DNA of 49,556 nt from a bacterium (GTDB lineage Bacteria > UBP4 > UBA4092 > JAOAEQ01), in NCBI GenBank assembly GCA_026416715.1, contig JAOAEQ010000024.1:1-49556 (forward strand), given 5' to 3'. Below the pieces are notes generated by a model. The model saw nothing but the letters and a program-made list of their open reading frames with translations. It was not told the origin of the DNA and ran no database searches. Shown here piece after piece: positions 7,420 through 15,625 of the stretch. Position 1 is the stretch's first letter; every line of letters begins with the position of its first letter. The position numbers and the translations under genes were made by a program.

Positions 7420-10245
7420 ATGAAATTACGGTATCTAGAAGCTTTCAACATTCCACAGGAAATTATTTCATTATGGGAGCAGAAGTATAGTGATAAATTA
7501 TTGCCAATACAAGAGTTGGCAGTTAAACAATATCACGTTCTTGACGGCGAAAGTCTACTGGTTTTTTCACCAACTTCTTCTGGAAAAACGTTTATTGCTG
7601 AACTTGCTGCAGTTAAACAAGCGCTGGAAAAAAAGAAGGTTATCTTTGCGGTTCCATTGAAATCGCTTGCAGAAGAAAAATTTCGGCAGTTTCAGAATGT
7701 TTATACCCTATTCGGTTTGCGAACAGTTATCGCGACTCGCGACCGCATTGAATTTGACCGCAGTATTGAAGAATATCATTTCGAAATAGCTGTTATGGTG
7801 TATGAAAAAGTTAATTCGTTATTAATAAAACATCCTAAATTTCTAGACCATATCGGATTGCTAGTGATTGATGAACTGCAGATGCTGGGCGATGAATCTC
7901 GGGGAGTTGAACTCGATTTATTACTCACTAAAATTATTTTCGATAGGCAAAAGAACCGAAAAAATCTTCAATTGCTTGGATTATCCGCAGTTCTCGGTGA
8001 TATAGAACAACTTGCGCGATGGTTAGCTATTCCGGTATTAACTCATGCCGAGCGACCGGTAGAACTACGGAAAGGAATCCTGTATAACGGCATATTCGAA
8101 TATCAGGAACATAACTCGAAACAAAACGGAGAAGAAATATTTTTCGCACCTGAGACAGGAAATCAAAGAGCGATTCTTCGCACCAAACAATCCGTACATA
8201 ATGGTTTGATACATCATACGCCTACTTCACCATCAATTGATGGTGATCCATATAATACTGACCAGATATTATCGCTGGTTCAATACCTTGCGGAAGTTAA
8301 ACATGAATCCAGCGTCGTTTTCGTTCCCAAAAAATCGTTAACTCGGCTTTGGGCGAACATCTTAGCTGATAGAGTTAAACTTGACCCAGCACTCACTGCA
8401 TTATCTGCAATGAATGAATTTGAAGATAGTCTGGTGAAAGAAGAGTTGTGTCGATTATTGAATCGAGCGATTGCCTATCATAATGCAGATTTAGATATCG
8501 AATTCCGTCAGATTATCGAAACCTATTTTCGCTCTGGGGAAATCCGAATTGTTATCGCGACTAGCACGCTCGGGCAAGGAGTGAATTTAAAGGCGAAAAA
8601 TGCTATTATCGTTCCGCATACTCTCTGCTATCATCGCCAAGAAAAAACTGTTACCCCAACGATGATGAGCAAATCCCAGTTCGAAAATTTCGCTGGTCGC
8701 GTTGGTCGGTTCGGGATAGAATCGGAGTTCGGTCGGGCGATTCTCGTTGCGGGAAATGAACATCAACGGTTATCCTATTGGTTATGGTATATCGAGAGAC
8801 CGTTCGAAAAACTTGCACCGCACTTCCTGCAGGAGAATCTAGAAATGCTCTGTCTGAATTTGATATGTTCCGGTTGGTGTAAAACGGTGAGGGAATTAAC
8901 CGATTTTATCTGTCGGATGTATCGAAGTTTTGGAATCATTGAACGGAGAGACAGGGTTTTCCTGTCTGATCATTCAGATAATATAACCGCATTTCAACCT
9001 GGGACTACTGTCGAATTGAATTCAGATGTTCCTTTGGGCAATAGTATCACTCAATCGATTGACGTTGCACAACAATGGGGATTAATTACCACCTCTGCAC
9101 GAAATGAATTAGAAGCTACTGCAATCGGCCAAGCAACAGCATCTGCTGGAATAACTTTTGATACTACCCGGCATTTTCTGAACTGGTTGCAACAAGTTGA
9201 TTCCTGGCATATTTCAGAACTTGAAATACTGCTCGTCAGCGCATTGACTCCGGATGCAAGTCATCTCCTTTTTCCGATAACGAAAAACGAAATCAGAACC
9301 GGAATGTATCAAACTGAATTGATGAAACTCATCTTCGAATTGGGGACAGAACCTCGATTGTTTCTTAAGCACATTTTGAACCAGAGTCTACTCCCGATGC
9401 AAACGAAATTGCTCGCGATGAAAAAAACCCTGGTTCTCTATCACTGGATCAATGAAATCCCGACGCCAGACCTTGAACGCAGATATCGGGTATATTTCGG
9501 TGCGATTAAAAATCTTGCGGAAGAATTCGCTTGGTTAGTTCAAGCGGTATCCGGATTAGCGCAATCGCTCGGTTTACCCAATGAATCTATCGCAATCATG
9601 CACCCATTGATTTTGCGGTTACGCTATGGGGTTAAAACAGAATCACTTCCATTGATTCAACTCAATATACCCGGATTAGGTCGGATGCGAGTCGCCTGTT
9701 TGGTTCGAGAAGGATATTCAACTCCGGAAGCGATTGCTGAACTTACGCTCGACCAATTATCGAATCTCGTGACCCAACCAGTTGCGGAACGACTACAGCG
9801 GCGGATAGCTGACCTTTTACCACCTCGAGTAACGGTTCCATCTGCAGATACTCACGTTCAGCATACTTTAGAGTACGATACGCTCGAACTGCTCGGGATA
9901 CCAGAGAGAAAACGAACCTTACTTCGCATCAATAACCAAGCAGTCGGGTTACGGAACCGCGATTATTTGATTCTCTTAAAATTAGCGCTAGCAGGCCAAA
10001 AGGGAATTAAATGGACGCATAAAGATGAACTTGATAATCCGGATAATGTTTCTCGATATTTATCTCGGTTGCGATGTGCGTTGCGGAGGTTCCAAAAACA
10101 TAAAAAATATAAACTGATTGATAACGATTTACAGGGATATTATCGTCTCAATCTTCCGCCGGAAAATGTGGTTATCCACTTTGATAATTTCAGCCAGCAT
10201 TGGCATCATGAGTTTCGAGAAATCATCCAACAGTGGCAACGTTAG
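7420..10245 (+). CDS. Ski2-like superfamily 2 helicase with HhH and C-terminal winged helix
   Basis: The 941-residue protein has a Q-motif Gln31, Walker A SPTSSGKT (50-57), motif Ia (77-87), motif II DELQ (151-154), motif III SAV (189-191), motif V ATSTLGQGVNL (380-390) and motif VI QFENFAGRVGR (420-430). After the two RecA-like domains comes a helical region with a helix-hairpin-helix segment at about 748-785 (IPGLGRMRVACLVREGYSTPEAIAEL), as in Hel308/Ski2 helicases. The last 80 residues (about 833-912) look like an OmpR-type winged helix: GLRNRDYLILLKLAL, then VSRYLSRLRCALRR, then the DNDLQGYYRL wing. Motif II is DELQ, where Hel308-like enzymes usually have DExH. The gene stands alone between its own promoter and a strong terminator. 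ATP-dependent DNA or RNA remodelling is expected; the exact role is unknown. Confidence 0.88.
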   Translation: MKLRYLEAFNIPQEIISLWEQKYSDKLLPIQELAVKQYHVLDGESLLVFSPTSSGKTFIAELAAVKQALEKKKVIFAVPLKSLAEEKFRQFQNVYTLFGLRTVIATRDRIEFDRSIEEYHFEIAVMVYEKVNSLLIKHPKFLDHIGLLVIDELQMLGDESRGVELDLLLTKIIFDRQKNRKNLQLLGLSAVLGDIEQLARWLAIPVLTHAERPVELRKGILYNGIFEYQEHNSKQNGEEIFFAPETGNQRAILRTKQSVHNGLIHHTPTSPSIDGDPYNTDQILSLVQYLAEVKHESSVVFVPKKSLTRLWANILADRVKLDPALTALSAMNEFEDSLVKEELCRLLNRAIAYHNADLDIEFRQIIETYFRSGEIRIVIATSTLGQGVNLKAKNAIIVPHTLCYHRQEKTVTPTMMSKSQFENFAGRVGRFGIESEFGRAILVAGNEHQRLSYWLWYIERPFEKLAPHFLQENLEMLCLNLICSGWCKTVRELTDFICRMYRSFGIIERRDRVFLSDHSDNITAFQPGTTVELNSDVPLGNSITQSIDVAQQWGLITTSARNELEATAIGQATASAGITFDTTRHFLNWLQQVDSWHISELEILLVSALTPDASHLLFPITKNEIRTGMYQTELMKLIFELGTEPRLFLKHILNQSLLPMQTKLLAMKKTLVLYHWINEIPTPDLERRYRVYFGAIKNLAEEFAWLVQAVSGLAQSLGLPNESIAIMHPLILRLRYGVKTESLPLIQLNIPGLGRMRVACLVREGYSTPEAIAELTLDQLSNLVTQPVAERLQRRIADLLPPRVTVPSADTHVQHTLEYDTLELLGIPERKRTLLRINNQAVGLRNRDYLILLKLALAGQKGIKWTHKDELDNPDNVSRYLSRLRCALRRFQKHKKYKLIDNDLQGYYRLNLPPENVVIHFDNFSQHWHHEFREIIQQWQR

Positions 10246-10337
10246 GAACGGCATCTTCTCAATTCTACTAAAACTGGATTCGAACCGATTGAAATATAAC
10301 AGGTTAAGATAAGATTTATTGTCATCTACCCGGAAGG

Positions 10338-10395
10338 TTAATTGAGCAAACTCCAGACTCTGGAGTTTGCTCAATTAAACTTTGATTTTTTTTTT
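10338..10395 (+). terminator. Strong intrinsic terminator, 20-bp perfect stem with U10
   Basis: Arms 10338-10357 (TTAATTGAGCAAACTCCAGA) and 10359-10378 are exact reverse complements around a single central base. A run of ten T follows at 10386-10395. It sits 92 bases after the helicase stop. The stem is much longer than a usual terminator, so it may also be a structured RNA or a DNA palindrome. Confidence 0.85.
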
Positions 10396-10417
10396 ACTAT
10401 CAATTTTCTTATTTTAA

Positions 10418-10426
10418 TGCTACAAT
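10418..10426 (+). promoter_or_regulatory. Extended -10 promoter of the small membrane-protein gene
   Basis: TG-C-TACAAT at 10418-10426 is an extended -10 element; no convincing -35 is visible. Transcription would begin near 10433, right at the start of the leader hairpin at 10431-10481. The upstream terminator isolates it from the helicase gene. Confidence 0.5.
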
Positions 10427-10430
10427 AAAG

Positions 10431-10481
10431 CACCGAGATAATTCATTTTGTGTCTATACTATTGGGGTAATTCTCTCGGTG
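10431..10481 (+). promoter_or_regulatory. Leader stem-loop before the small membrane-protein gene
   Basis: CACCGAGATAATT (10431-10443) and AATTCTCTCGGTG (10469-10481) form a 13-position stem with one mismatch and a 25-base loop. It would fill the first part of the 5' leader and end 23 bases before ATG 10505. It could protect the RNA or control translation; no known riboswitch class is recognised. Confidence 0.45.
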
Positions 10482-10504
10482 ATTATGAGAATAGAGAAAT
10501 ATCT

Positions 10505-10852
10505 ATGCCACAGAAATCGCCTTATAAATCGGTATTGTTAGCTGTGCTATTGAGCGTTTTATATCCCGGATTGGGACATTACTATGTTGGCAGTTATCTA
10601 CCTGCAATACTTTGGGCAATTATTGGATTTATTACCCAATGGTTTATTTATAGTTGTTATAGTAGCCCGTTAGGATTTAATGAGGCGGGTGGTTGGTCTT
10701 ATGTTATCATATATCTTGCGATTATCGTTGCAAGTTCTATCCGGGCATATATTGTTGCGGTTAAAAAAAATCAGCATATCGAACATTTGGAAAAAACGAA
10801 AAAAGAAGCTAGCCAACGCGACCGCAGCTACGATTTATTACCTAGACGATGA
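10505..10852 (+). CDS. Small membrane protein (TM2/DUF5683-like), unknown function
   Basis: A 115-residue protein from ATG 10505; an upstream in-frame TTG at 10448 lies inside the leader hairpin and is unlikely. The segment SVLLAVLLSVLYPGLGHYYVGSY resembles the small-membrane-protein motif in which a hydrophobic helix ends with PGLGxxYxG. Two or three further hydrophobic stretches follow (about 35-50 and 65-85). The tail is highly charged, rich in Lys, Arg and Glu. The gene has its own promoter and no functionally linked neighbour. Inner-membrane location is likely; the role is unknown. Confidence 0.65.
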   Translation: MPQKSPYKSVLLAVLLSVLYPGLGHYYVGSYLPAILWAIIGFITQWFIYSCYSSPLGFNEAGGWSYVIIYLAIIVASSIRAYIVAVKKNQHIEHLEKTKKEASQRDRSYDLLPRR

Positions 10853-10997
10853 CGATTCAATCCTCAACTCTAATCTCTCGATAATGCCTTTATAATGAAC
10901 CAACCCAGTTTTTATGCGGAAACCACTATCCGAGCGATAGAAATCGTAGTGTGCAAAAGCTCATCTTTAGTGTAGCATCCGCGAGTAAACAGGAAAA

Positions 10998-11270
10998 TTA
11001 ACCATTATTAGCTGTCGGTTTATAATCTTTTCTATCAGCAATCTTTTTTTCCTGGAGAATCCGATTAAACCGTGGACGGTAGATTAATTCAAACTGGAAC
11101 TCTTTATCGGGGAATAACTCGAGAACTTTTCGTTTCGTTTCCTCAATTAACTGCTGGGCATGCTCGGTATCAAAATTTCCTACTCGCAACTGTTGAGCAA
11201 CTAAATCAACCAGCGATTTCAGTTTCCGCATACGCTGTTCTTCTTCATAGATTTCATGCAGTGTTGTCAT
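10998..11270 (-). CDS. Conserved-looking hypothetical protein, 90 residues
   Basis: I do not recognise this protein. It is charged and predicted largely helical: MTTLHEIYEEEQRMRKLKSLVDLVAQQL, then a stretch rich in Gln, Glu and Lys, then ELIYRPRFNRIL. ATG 11270 is preferred over the GTG at 11285 because GGTGGGAA lies about ten bases upstream. It is 60 bases downstream of the RAM-domain gene on the same strand and is probably co-transcribed with it. No membrane segment or metal-binding motif is visible. Confidence 0.6.
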   Translation of the reverse strand: MTTLHEIYEEEQRMRKLKSLVDLVAQQLRVGNFDTEHAQQLIEETKRKVLELFPDKEFQFELIYRPRFNRILQEKKIADRKDYKPTANNG

Positions 11271-11329
11271 AACGGAAGTTCCCACCGTTGACGCCGAAAT
11301 ATTCTCGACGCTTACCAGGGGTTATTAGC

Positions 11330-11563
11330 TCAAATTTCTACGACTAAGCAGGTGATTGTTTTACTCACCCCGCTTACCGCCCGAACCTTCGAGACCACCA
11401 TATCCCCAAGCTCGTTGATATCTTTCGCTTCTGCATAGGCAATCGCATCATACGGTCCGGTTACCGCTGAAACACATTCTATCCCGTTAATTGCTTTAAT
11501 CTTCTTTAACGCTTCTTTCGCTTTCCCACCAGTTAACTCGATGAGAATATACGCTGCTGCCAT
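11330..11563 (-). CDS. Stand-alone Lrp/AsnC ligand-binding (RAM) domain protein
   Basis: All 77 residues form one RAM domain, an alpha-beta sandwich of the ACT-like class: AAAYILIELTGGKAKEALKKI, then GIECVSAVTGPYDAIAYAEA, then SGVSKTITCLVV. The helix-turn-helix of full Lrp/AsnC regulators is absent, so it cannot bind DNA by that route. Family members of this size bind amino acids as oligomers or modulate full-length Lrp proteins. A strong GAGGAGGTGA site precedes ATG 11563. It is divergent from leuS with a 288-base shared upstream region, so a link to amino-acid sensing is attractive but unproven. Confidence 0.88.
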   Translation of the reverse strand: MAAAYILIELTGGKAKEALKKIKAINGIECVSAVTGPYDAIAYAEAKDINELGDMVVSKVRAVSGVSKTITCLVVEI

Positions 11564-11721
11564 AAAGGTTCACCTCCTCTCTTCTCACAAACGAAAAGGT
11601 AAATATATCTCCAGTTAACATTATGTATCAGAGAGCGATCTTTTTCAAGTCGTAGTGTTAACGGTTAACCAAATTATTATTTCAGAATTTGGTATATAGC
11701 TACGGACATTGAGCGTCTCTT

Positions 11722-11750
11722 TTGCGAAATAAACCAAAACAGCTTATAAT
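11722..11750 (+). promoter_or_regulatory. leuS promoter
   Basis: TTGCGA at 11722-11727, a 17-base spacer and a perfect TATAAT at 11745-11750. Transcription would start near 11757, giving a leader of about 95 bases before leuS. Confidence 0.7.
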
Positions 11751-11789
11751 AATATGACTCAAATAAGATTTTAGAGAGATTATAAAATT

Positions 11790-11826
11790 GATTACATTGC
11801 TTGATAATCGTTGTAATCGTTTTTTT
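11790..11826 (+). promoter_or_regulatory. Candidate attenuator hairpin in the leuS leader
   Basis: GATTACA (11790-11796) and TGTAATC (11812-11818) form a 7-bp stem with a 15-base loop, followed by G and seven T. The stem is weak, but it lies between the promoter and ATG 11852, which is an attenuator position. A 20-codon open frame from TTG 11788 to TAG 11850 spans it and contains several Leu codons. No T-box consensus is present. Confidence 0.35.
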
Positions 11827-11851
11827 ATACTCTGGATAATTAGGTTTTAGT

Positions 11852-14335
11852 ATGGAAGAAAAATATCCATTCCACCAGATCGAAGCGAAATGGCAGAACC
11901 TCTGGCAAGAACAACAGGTTGACCGTGCGGAATCACAGTCTAATAAACCAAAATATTATGTGTTAGAAATGTATCCGTATCCTTCCGGAGATATCCATAT
12001 GGGACATGTCCGGAACTATGCGATTGGCGATGTTATTGCGCGATATAAACGGTTACGAGGGTATAATGTTCTGCATCCGATGGGATTCGACTCGTTCGGT
12101 ATGCCGTCCGAAACCGCAGCGATTAAACGGAATATGCATCCGCGCACATGGACGTATCAATGTATTGAACGAATGAAAACTCAACTGAAACGGCTCGGAT
12201 TCTCTTATGATTGGTCTCGGGAAATCCGAACCTGTGATGCAGAATACTATCACTGGAACCAATGGATATTTTTAAAACTCTTTGAAAGAGGATTGGCGTA
12301 TAAGAAATATGCTGCGGTAAACTGGTGTCCAACTTGCCAGACTGTTCTGGCGAACGAGCAGGTTGAATCTGGGAAATGCTGGCGTTGTGAAAGCACGGTA
12401 ACCCAAAAAGAATTAGAACAATGGTTCTTGAAAATAACGGAGTATGCAGAACAACTACTCGCTGATTTAGAGAAACTTCCCGGCTGGTCAGACCGAGCGA
12501 AATCGTTGCAACGGAATTGGATTGGAAAAAGTTATGGTGTTGAAATAGATTTTCCAGTTCCGGATAAAAACGAAAATATTCGCGTGTTTACCACCCGATG
12601 CGATACGATTTTCGGGGCGACGTATGTCGTCTTATCTCCGGAACATCCGTTAGTCGAAAAATTAATTGTTGATTCCCCGGAACGACAAAAGGTTGAAGCG
12701 TTTATCCAGAAAGCGAAACAACAAGACCGAACGGTTGAAACTCTGCTTCTTCTAGAAAAAGAAGGGGTATTTACTGGGGTCTATGCAATCAATCCGACGA
12801 CAAATGAACGTATTCCGATCTGGGTAGCGAATTATGTGTTAATGGAATATGGTACCGGAGCAATTATGGCCGTACCGACCCATGACCAGCGAGATTTCGA
12901 GTTTGCGAAACGATATCATCTTCCGCTGCGCGTGGTTATCCAGAATAAAGAACACAATCTTAACGAAGCGACGATGACCTGTGCGTATGAATCTCCGGGG
13001 ATTATGGTGAACTCCGCCCAGTTCAATGGGTTACCAAGTGAAGAAGCATGGATGCAGATTGCTGATTGGATGGAACAGACCGGTATCGGCAGGAAAACCG
13101 TGAATTATCGGATTCGGGATTGGGGAATTTCTCGCCAGCGATATTGGGGTACACCGATTCCTATCATCTATTGTTCAGATTGCGGAACGGTTCCCGTTCC
13201 GGAAACAGACCTACCCGTTCTGCTCCCAGAAAAGGTTACTATCACCGGACAAAGCGGTTCACCTTTAGCGCATGTACCGGAATTTGTTAATACCACCTGC
13301 CCGAAATGCAAAAAGAAAGCTATACGAGAAACGGACACAATGGATGGATTTGTGGATTCATCTTGGTATTTCCTGCGATTCTGTGGATGGAAAGACGACA
13401 ACCAACCGTTCGATGTAGCTGAAGCGAAATATTGGATGCCTACCGACCAATATATCGGTGGGATCGACCACGCAACGAAACATTTGATTTACGCCCGGTT
13501 TTTTACCAAATTCTTACGTGATATCGGTTATGTTACCGTGGATGAACCGTTTACGAACTTGTTGAATCAAGGGTGGGTACTCGGTCGTGATGGGCAGAAA
13601 ATGTCTAAGTCGAAAGGAAATGTAGTTGACCCGATGGAAATGCTAGAGAAATATGGAGCGGATGCAACCCGGATTTTTATCCTTTTTGCTGCACCGCCGG
13701 AACCGGATATAGCGTGGTCGGATGAAGGTATAGAAGGTGCATCACGGTTCGTTAATCGCGTATGGAGAATCGCAAATCAGTATCTCGAGCTGATTAAAGA
13801 TAGTCCGAGCGGAACCATTGCATCCGTTCAACCTGCAAGTAAACAACTACGGCGCATAACCCATGTAACGATTAAAAAGGTTACCGCTGATATTGAAGAA
13901 CGATTTCATTTTAATACTGCGATCTCTGCGATTATGGAATTAGTGAATGAATTATATCGCTATGATGTTGGTTCTGTCCCTAAAGCGGAAGCGGCATCAG
14001 TGGTAAAAGAAGCAATTTCCGCAATGACTATTCTCATCTCCCCGTTTGCCCCGCATCTCGCGGAAGAACTCTGGCATCGGCTCGGGAATAAAACTAGTGT
14101 TTTCGCGCAACCATGGATAACCGCAGATGAATCTGCGTTAGTTGAAGAGAAGATGACTATTGTCGTCCAGATAAATGGAAAAGTTCGTTCGCGAATTGAA
14201 ATATCCGCTGATGCAAATGAAGATGAAATAAAACATGCTGCGTTAGCGGACGAAAAGGTTAAATCTTGGCTTGCAGGTAAACCGATTAAAAATATTGTTG
14301 TAGTACCTAAAAAACTAGTTAGTATCGTACAATAA
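11852..14335 (+). CDS. leuS: Leucyl-tRNA synthetase
   Basis: This class I aminoacyl-tRNA synthetase charges tRNA-Leu in the cytoplasm. The 827-residue protein has the HIGH-type motif HMGH at 49-52 in YPYPSGDIHMGHVRNY. A Cys4 zinc-like site (CPTC and CWRC) lies near 165-190. The long CP1 editing insertion includes a GTGAIMAVPTHDQRDFEFA segment around 330-350. KMSKS is at 583-587, followed by an anticodon-binding domain. Length is somewhat under the E. coli enzyme's 860 but normal for the family. The start at 11852 has only a weak AGG site. The gene appears monocistronic with its own promoter and a possible leader attenuator. Confidence 0.98.
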   Translation: MEEKYPFHQIEAKWQNLWQEQQVDRAESQSNKPKYYVLEMYPYPSGDIHMGHVRNYAIGDVIARYKRLRGYNVLHPMGFDSFGMPSETAAIKRNMHPRTWTYQCIERMKTQLKRLGFSYDWSREIRTCDAEYYHWNQWIFLKLFERGLAYKKYAAVNWCPTCQTVLANEQVESGKCWRCESTVTQKELEQWFLKITEYAEQLLADLEKLPGWSDRAKSLQRNWIGKSYGVEIDFPVPDKNENIRVFTTRCDTIFGATYVVLSPEHPLVEKLIVDSPERQKVEAFIQKAKQQDRTVETLLLLEKEGVFTGVYAINPTTNERIPIWVANYVLMEYGTGAIMAVPTHDQRDFEFAKRYHLPLRVVIQNKEHNLNEATMTCAYESPGIMVNSAQFNGLPSEEAWMQIADWMEQTGIGRKTVNYRIRDWGISRQRYWGTPIPIIYCSDCGTVPVPETDLPVLLPEKVTITGQSGSPLAHVPEFVNTTCPKCKKKAIRETDTMDGFVDSSWYFLRFCGWKDDNQPFDVAEAKYWMPTDQYIGGIDHATKHLIYARFFTKFLRDIGYVTVDEPFTNLLNQGWVLGRDGQKMSKSKGNVVDPMEMLEKYGADATRIFILFAAPPEPDIAWSDEGIEGASRFVNRVWRIANQYLELIKDSPSGTIASVQPASKQLRRITHVTIKKVTADIEERFHFNTAISAIMELVNELYRYDVGSVPKAEAASVVKEAISAMTILISPFAPHLAEELWHRLGNKTSVFAQPWITADESALVEEKMTIVVQINGKVRSRIEISADANEDEIKHAALADEKVKSWLAGKPIKNIVVVPKKLVSIVQ

Positions 14336-14348
14336 AACTATGAGGAGC

Positions 14349-14435
14349 TAACCGCGGTAGTCGCAAAGAATAACAAAACACGCAATAATAACCAATGGCG
14401 TTCTTAATCGATATTTCTTTGCACCGCTGCGGTTA
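14349..14435. repeat. Intergenic inverted-repeat element, copy A
   Basis: The left arm 14349-14370 starts TAACCGC and ends GCAAAGAA. The right arm 14415-14435 is its imperfect reverse complement, starting TTCTTTGC and ending GCGGTTA. It fills most of the leuS to dehydrogenase gap. The same end sequence recurs at 16401-16496 and as a half copy at 34771-34800. No open frame lies inside. Confidence 0.65.
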
Positions 14436-14454
14436 TGTTTATTATTAAAATTCT

Positions 14455-15489
14455 ATGAGTAAAAAACGAAGCATGAAAGTTAAGGTTGGTATTATCGGAT
14501 GCGGTGCAATTGTTCAGCGGGTACAATTACCGAAGTTTAAAGCGTGTAAAGAAGCTGAAGTGGTTGCCGTAGCGGATTCGAATGAAAAAGTAGCGAAACA
14601 GGTTGCGGCTGAATTCGGTGTTCCGCATTATTATACAGACTGGAAAGAGCTTATTGCCCGAGGTGATATTGATGCGGTTAGTATCGCTACTCCGAACTAT
14701 CTCCATGCGCCAATGACCATTGCGGCAGCGAATGCGAAAAAACATGTTCTCGTTGAAAAACCGATAACAGTATCGATGCGAGATGCACATGCGATGATAT
14801 CCGCTGCAAAAAAGAATAATGTATATCTGATGGTTGAACAGGTACACCGGTTTCGACCGCACCATGAAGTAGCTAAAGAATTAATTGAATCTGGAATTAT
14901 AGGAAAAATAACATCAATTCGAGGTTATTTTGGGCATATGGGTCCGGAGTTCTGGAGTCCAACCGGAAAATGGTTTTTCAGCAAAACAGAAGCGGTAGGT
15001 GGTGCAATGGCAGACCTAGGTATCCATGCGATTGATACTATCCGCTATATTTTAGGAAAAGAGGTTAAACAAGTCGCAGCGTTTATCGGCACGTTAGAGA
15101 AAAAAATCGAAATTGAAGACAATGGGGTATGTATTCTTCAGTTTACTGACGAAACCTTTGGCACGCTTGCTGCCAGCTGGACTTATAAACCTGGCAGTAT
15201 GCAGTATACGTTCTATGGAACGAAAGGAACGATGTGGGTTGGTGCAGGACTAAAATATGATAAACCAATCGTAATCGAGACGATTGCGCCGAGTGGAATT
15301 CTTTTACCCGACATTCCTGCGGAGAGTAAATTTGGGAATCCATATCAGTATTTCGTGAATTGTATTCTTAAACAAGAAGAACCGTTTGTTAACGGTGAAG
15401 AGGGGGCGAAAAGTCTGGAAGTGATTCTAGCTGCATATAAATCGAGTAGAGAAAAACGGTTCGTGGAGTTGCCATTACCAAGAAAGTAA
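14455..15489 (+). CDS. Gfo/Idh/MocA-family oxidoreductase
   Basis: The 344-residue protein has the N-terminal Rossmann motif GIIGCGAI (about 12-19) and ends its nucleotide-binding half with VEKP at 100-103, holding the family lysine. The C-terminal half has GGAMADLGIHAID (182-194), whose Asp187 and His191 occupy the usual catalytic positions. Enzymes of this family are NAD(P)-dependent sugar or cyclitol dehydrogenases. A sugar isomerase-like gene follows 136 bases downstream, and a sugar kinase and epimerase-like gene follow further on, suggesting one catabolic route. The start could be ATG 14455 or the internal ATG 14473; neither has a clear ribosome binding site. The substrate is unknown. 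Confidence 0.92.
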   Translation: MSKKRSMKVKVGIIGCGAIVQRVQLPKFKACKEAEVVAVADSNEKVAKQVAAEFGVPHYYTDWKELIARGDIDAVSIATPNYLHAPMTIAAANAKKHVLVEKPITVSMRDAHAMISAAKKNNVYLMVEQVHRFRPHHEVAKELIESGIIGKITSIRGYFGHMGPEFWSPTGKWFFSKTEAVGGAMADLGIHAIDTIRYILGKEVKQVAAFIGTLEKKIEIEDNGVCILQFTDETFGTLAASWTYKPGSMQYTFYGTKGTMWVGAGLKYDKPIVIETIAPSGILLPDIPAESKFGNPYQYFVNCILKQEEPFVNGEEGAKSLEVILAAYKSSREKRFVELPLPRK

Positions 15490-15625
15490 ACTAAATCTAA
15501 AATCTCAAACCCTAAATCCAAATAATTCGGTTTGATTATTTAATCGTTAAATGGGTAAATTTAGGGTGATGATGTATTTACCATTTGGATTTTGTTATTA
15601 GGATTTATCAGGAGAAGGAGGAATT

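Noticed and set aside
10265-10285. GGTTCGAATCC-like T-loop sequence on the minus strand
   Set aside because: No flanking T-stem, anticodon arm or acceptor stem can be drawn; it is a chance match after the helicase stop.
11757-11852. T-box riboswitch upstream of leuS
   Set aside because: No AGGGTGGNACCGCG-type T-box sequence or specifier loop is present in the leader.
15490-15625. Possible repeat array with AAACCCTAAATCC-like text between dehydrogenase and isomerase genes
   Set aside because: Only loose AT-rich inverted similarity is seen (CCCTAAAT, ATTTAGGG); there are no regular spaced units, so it is neither CRISPR nor a tandem repeat.
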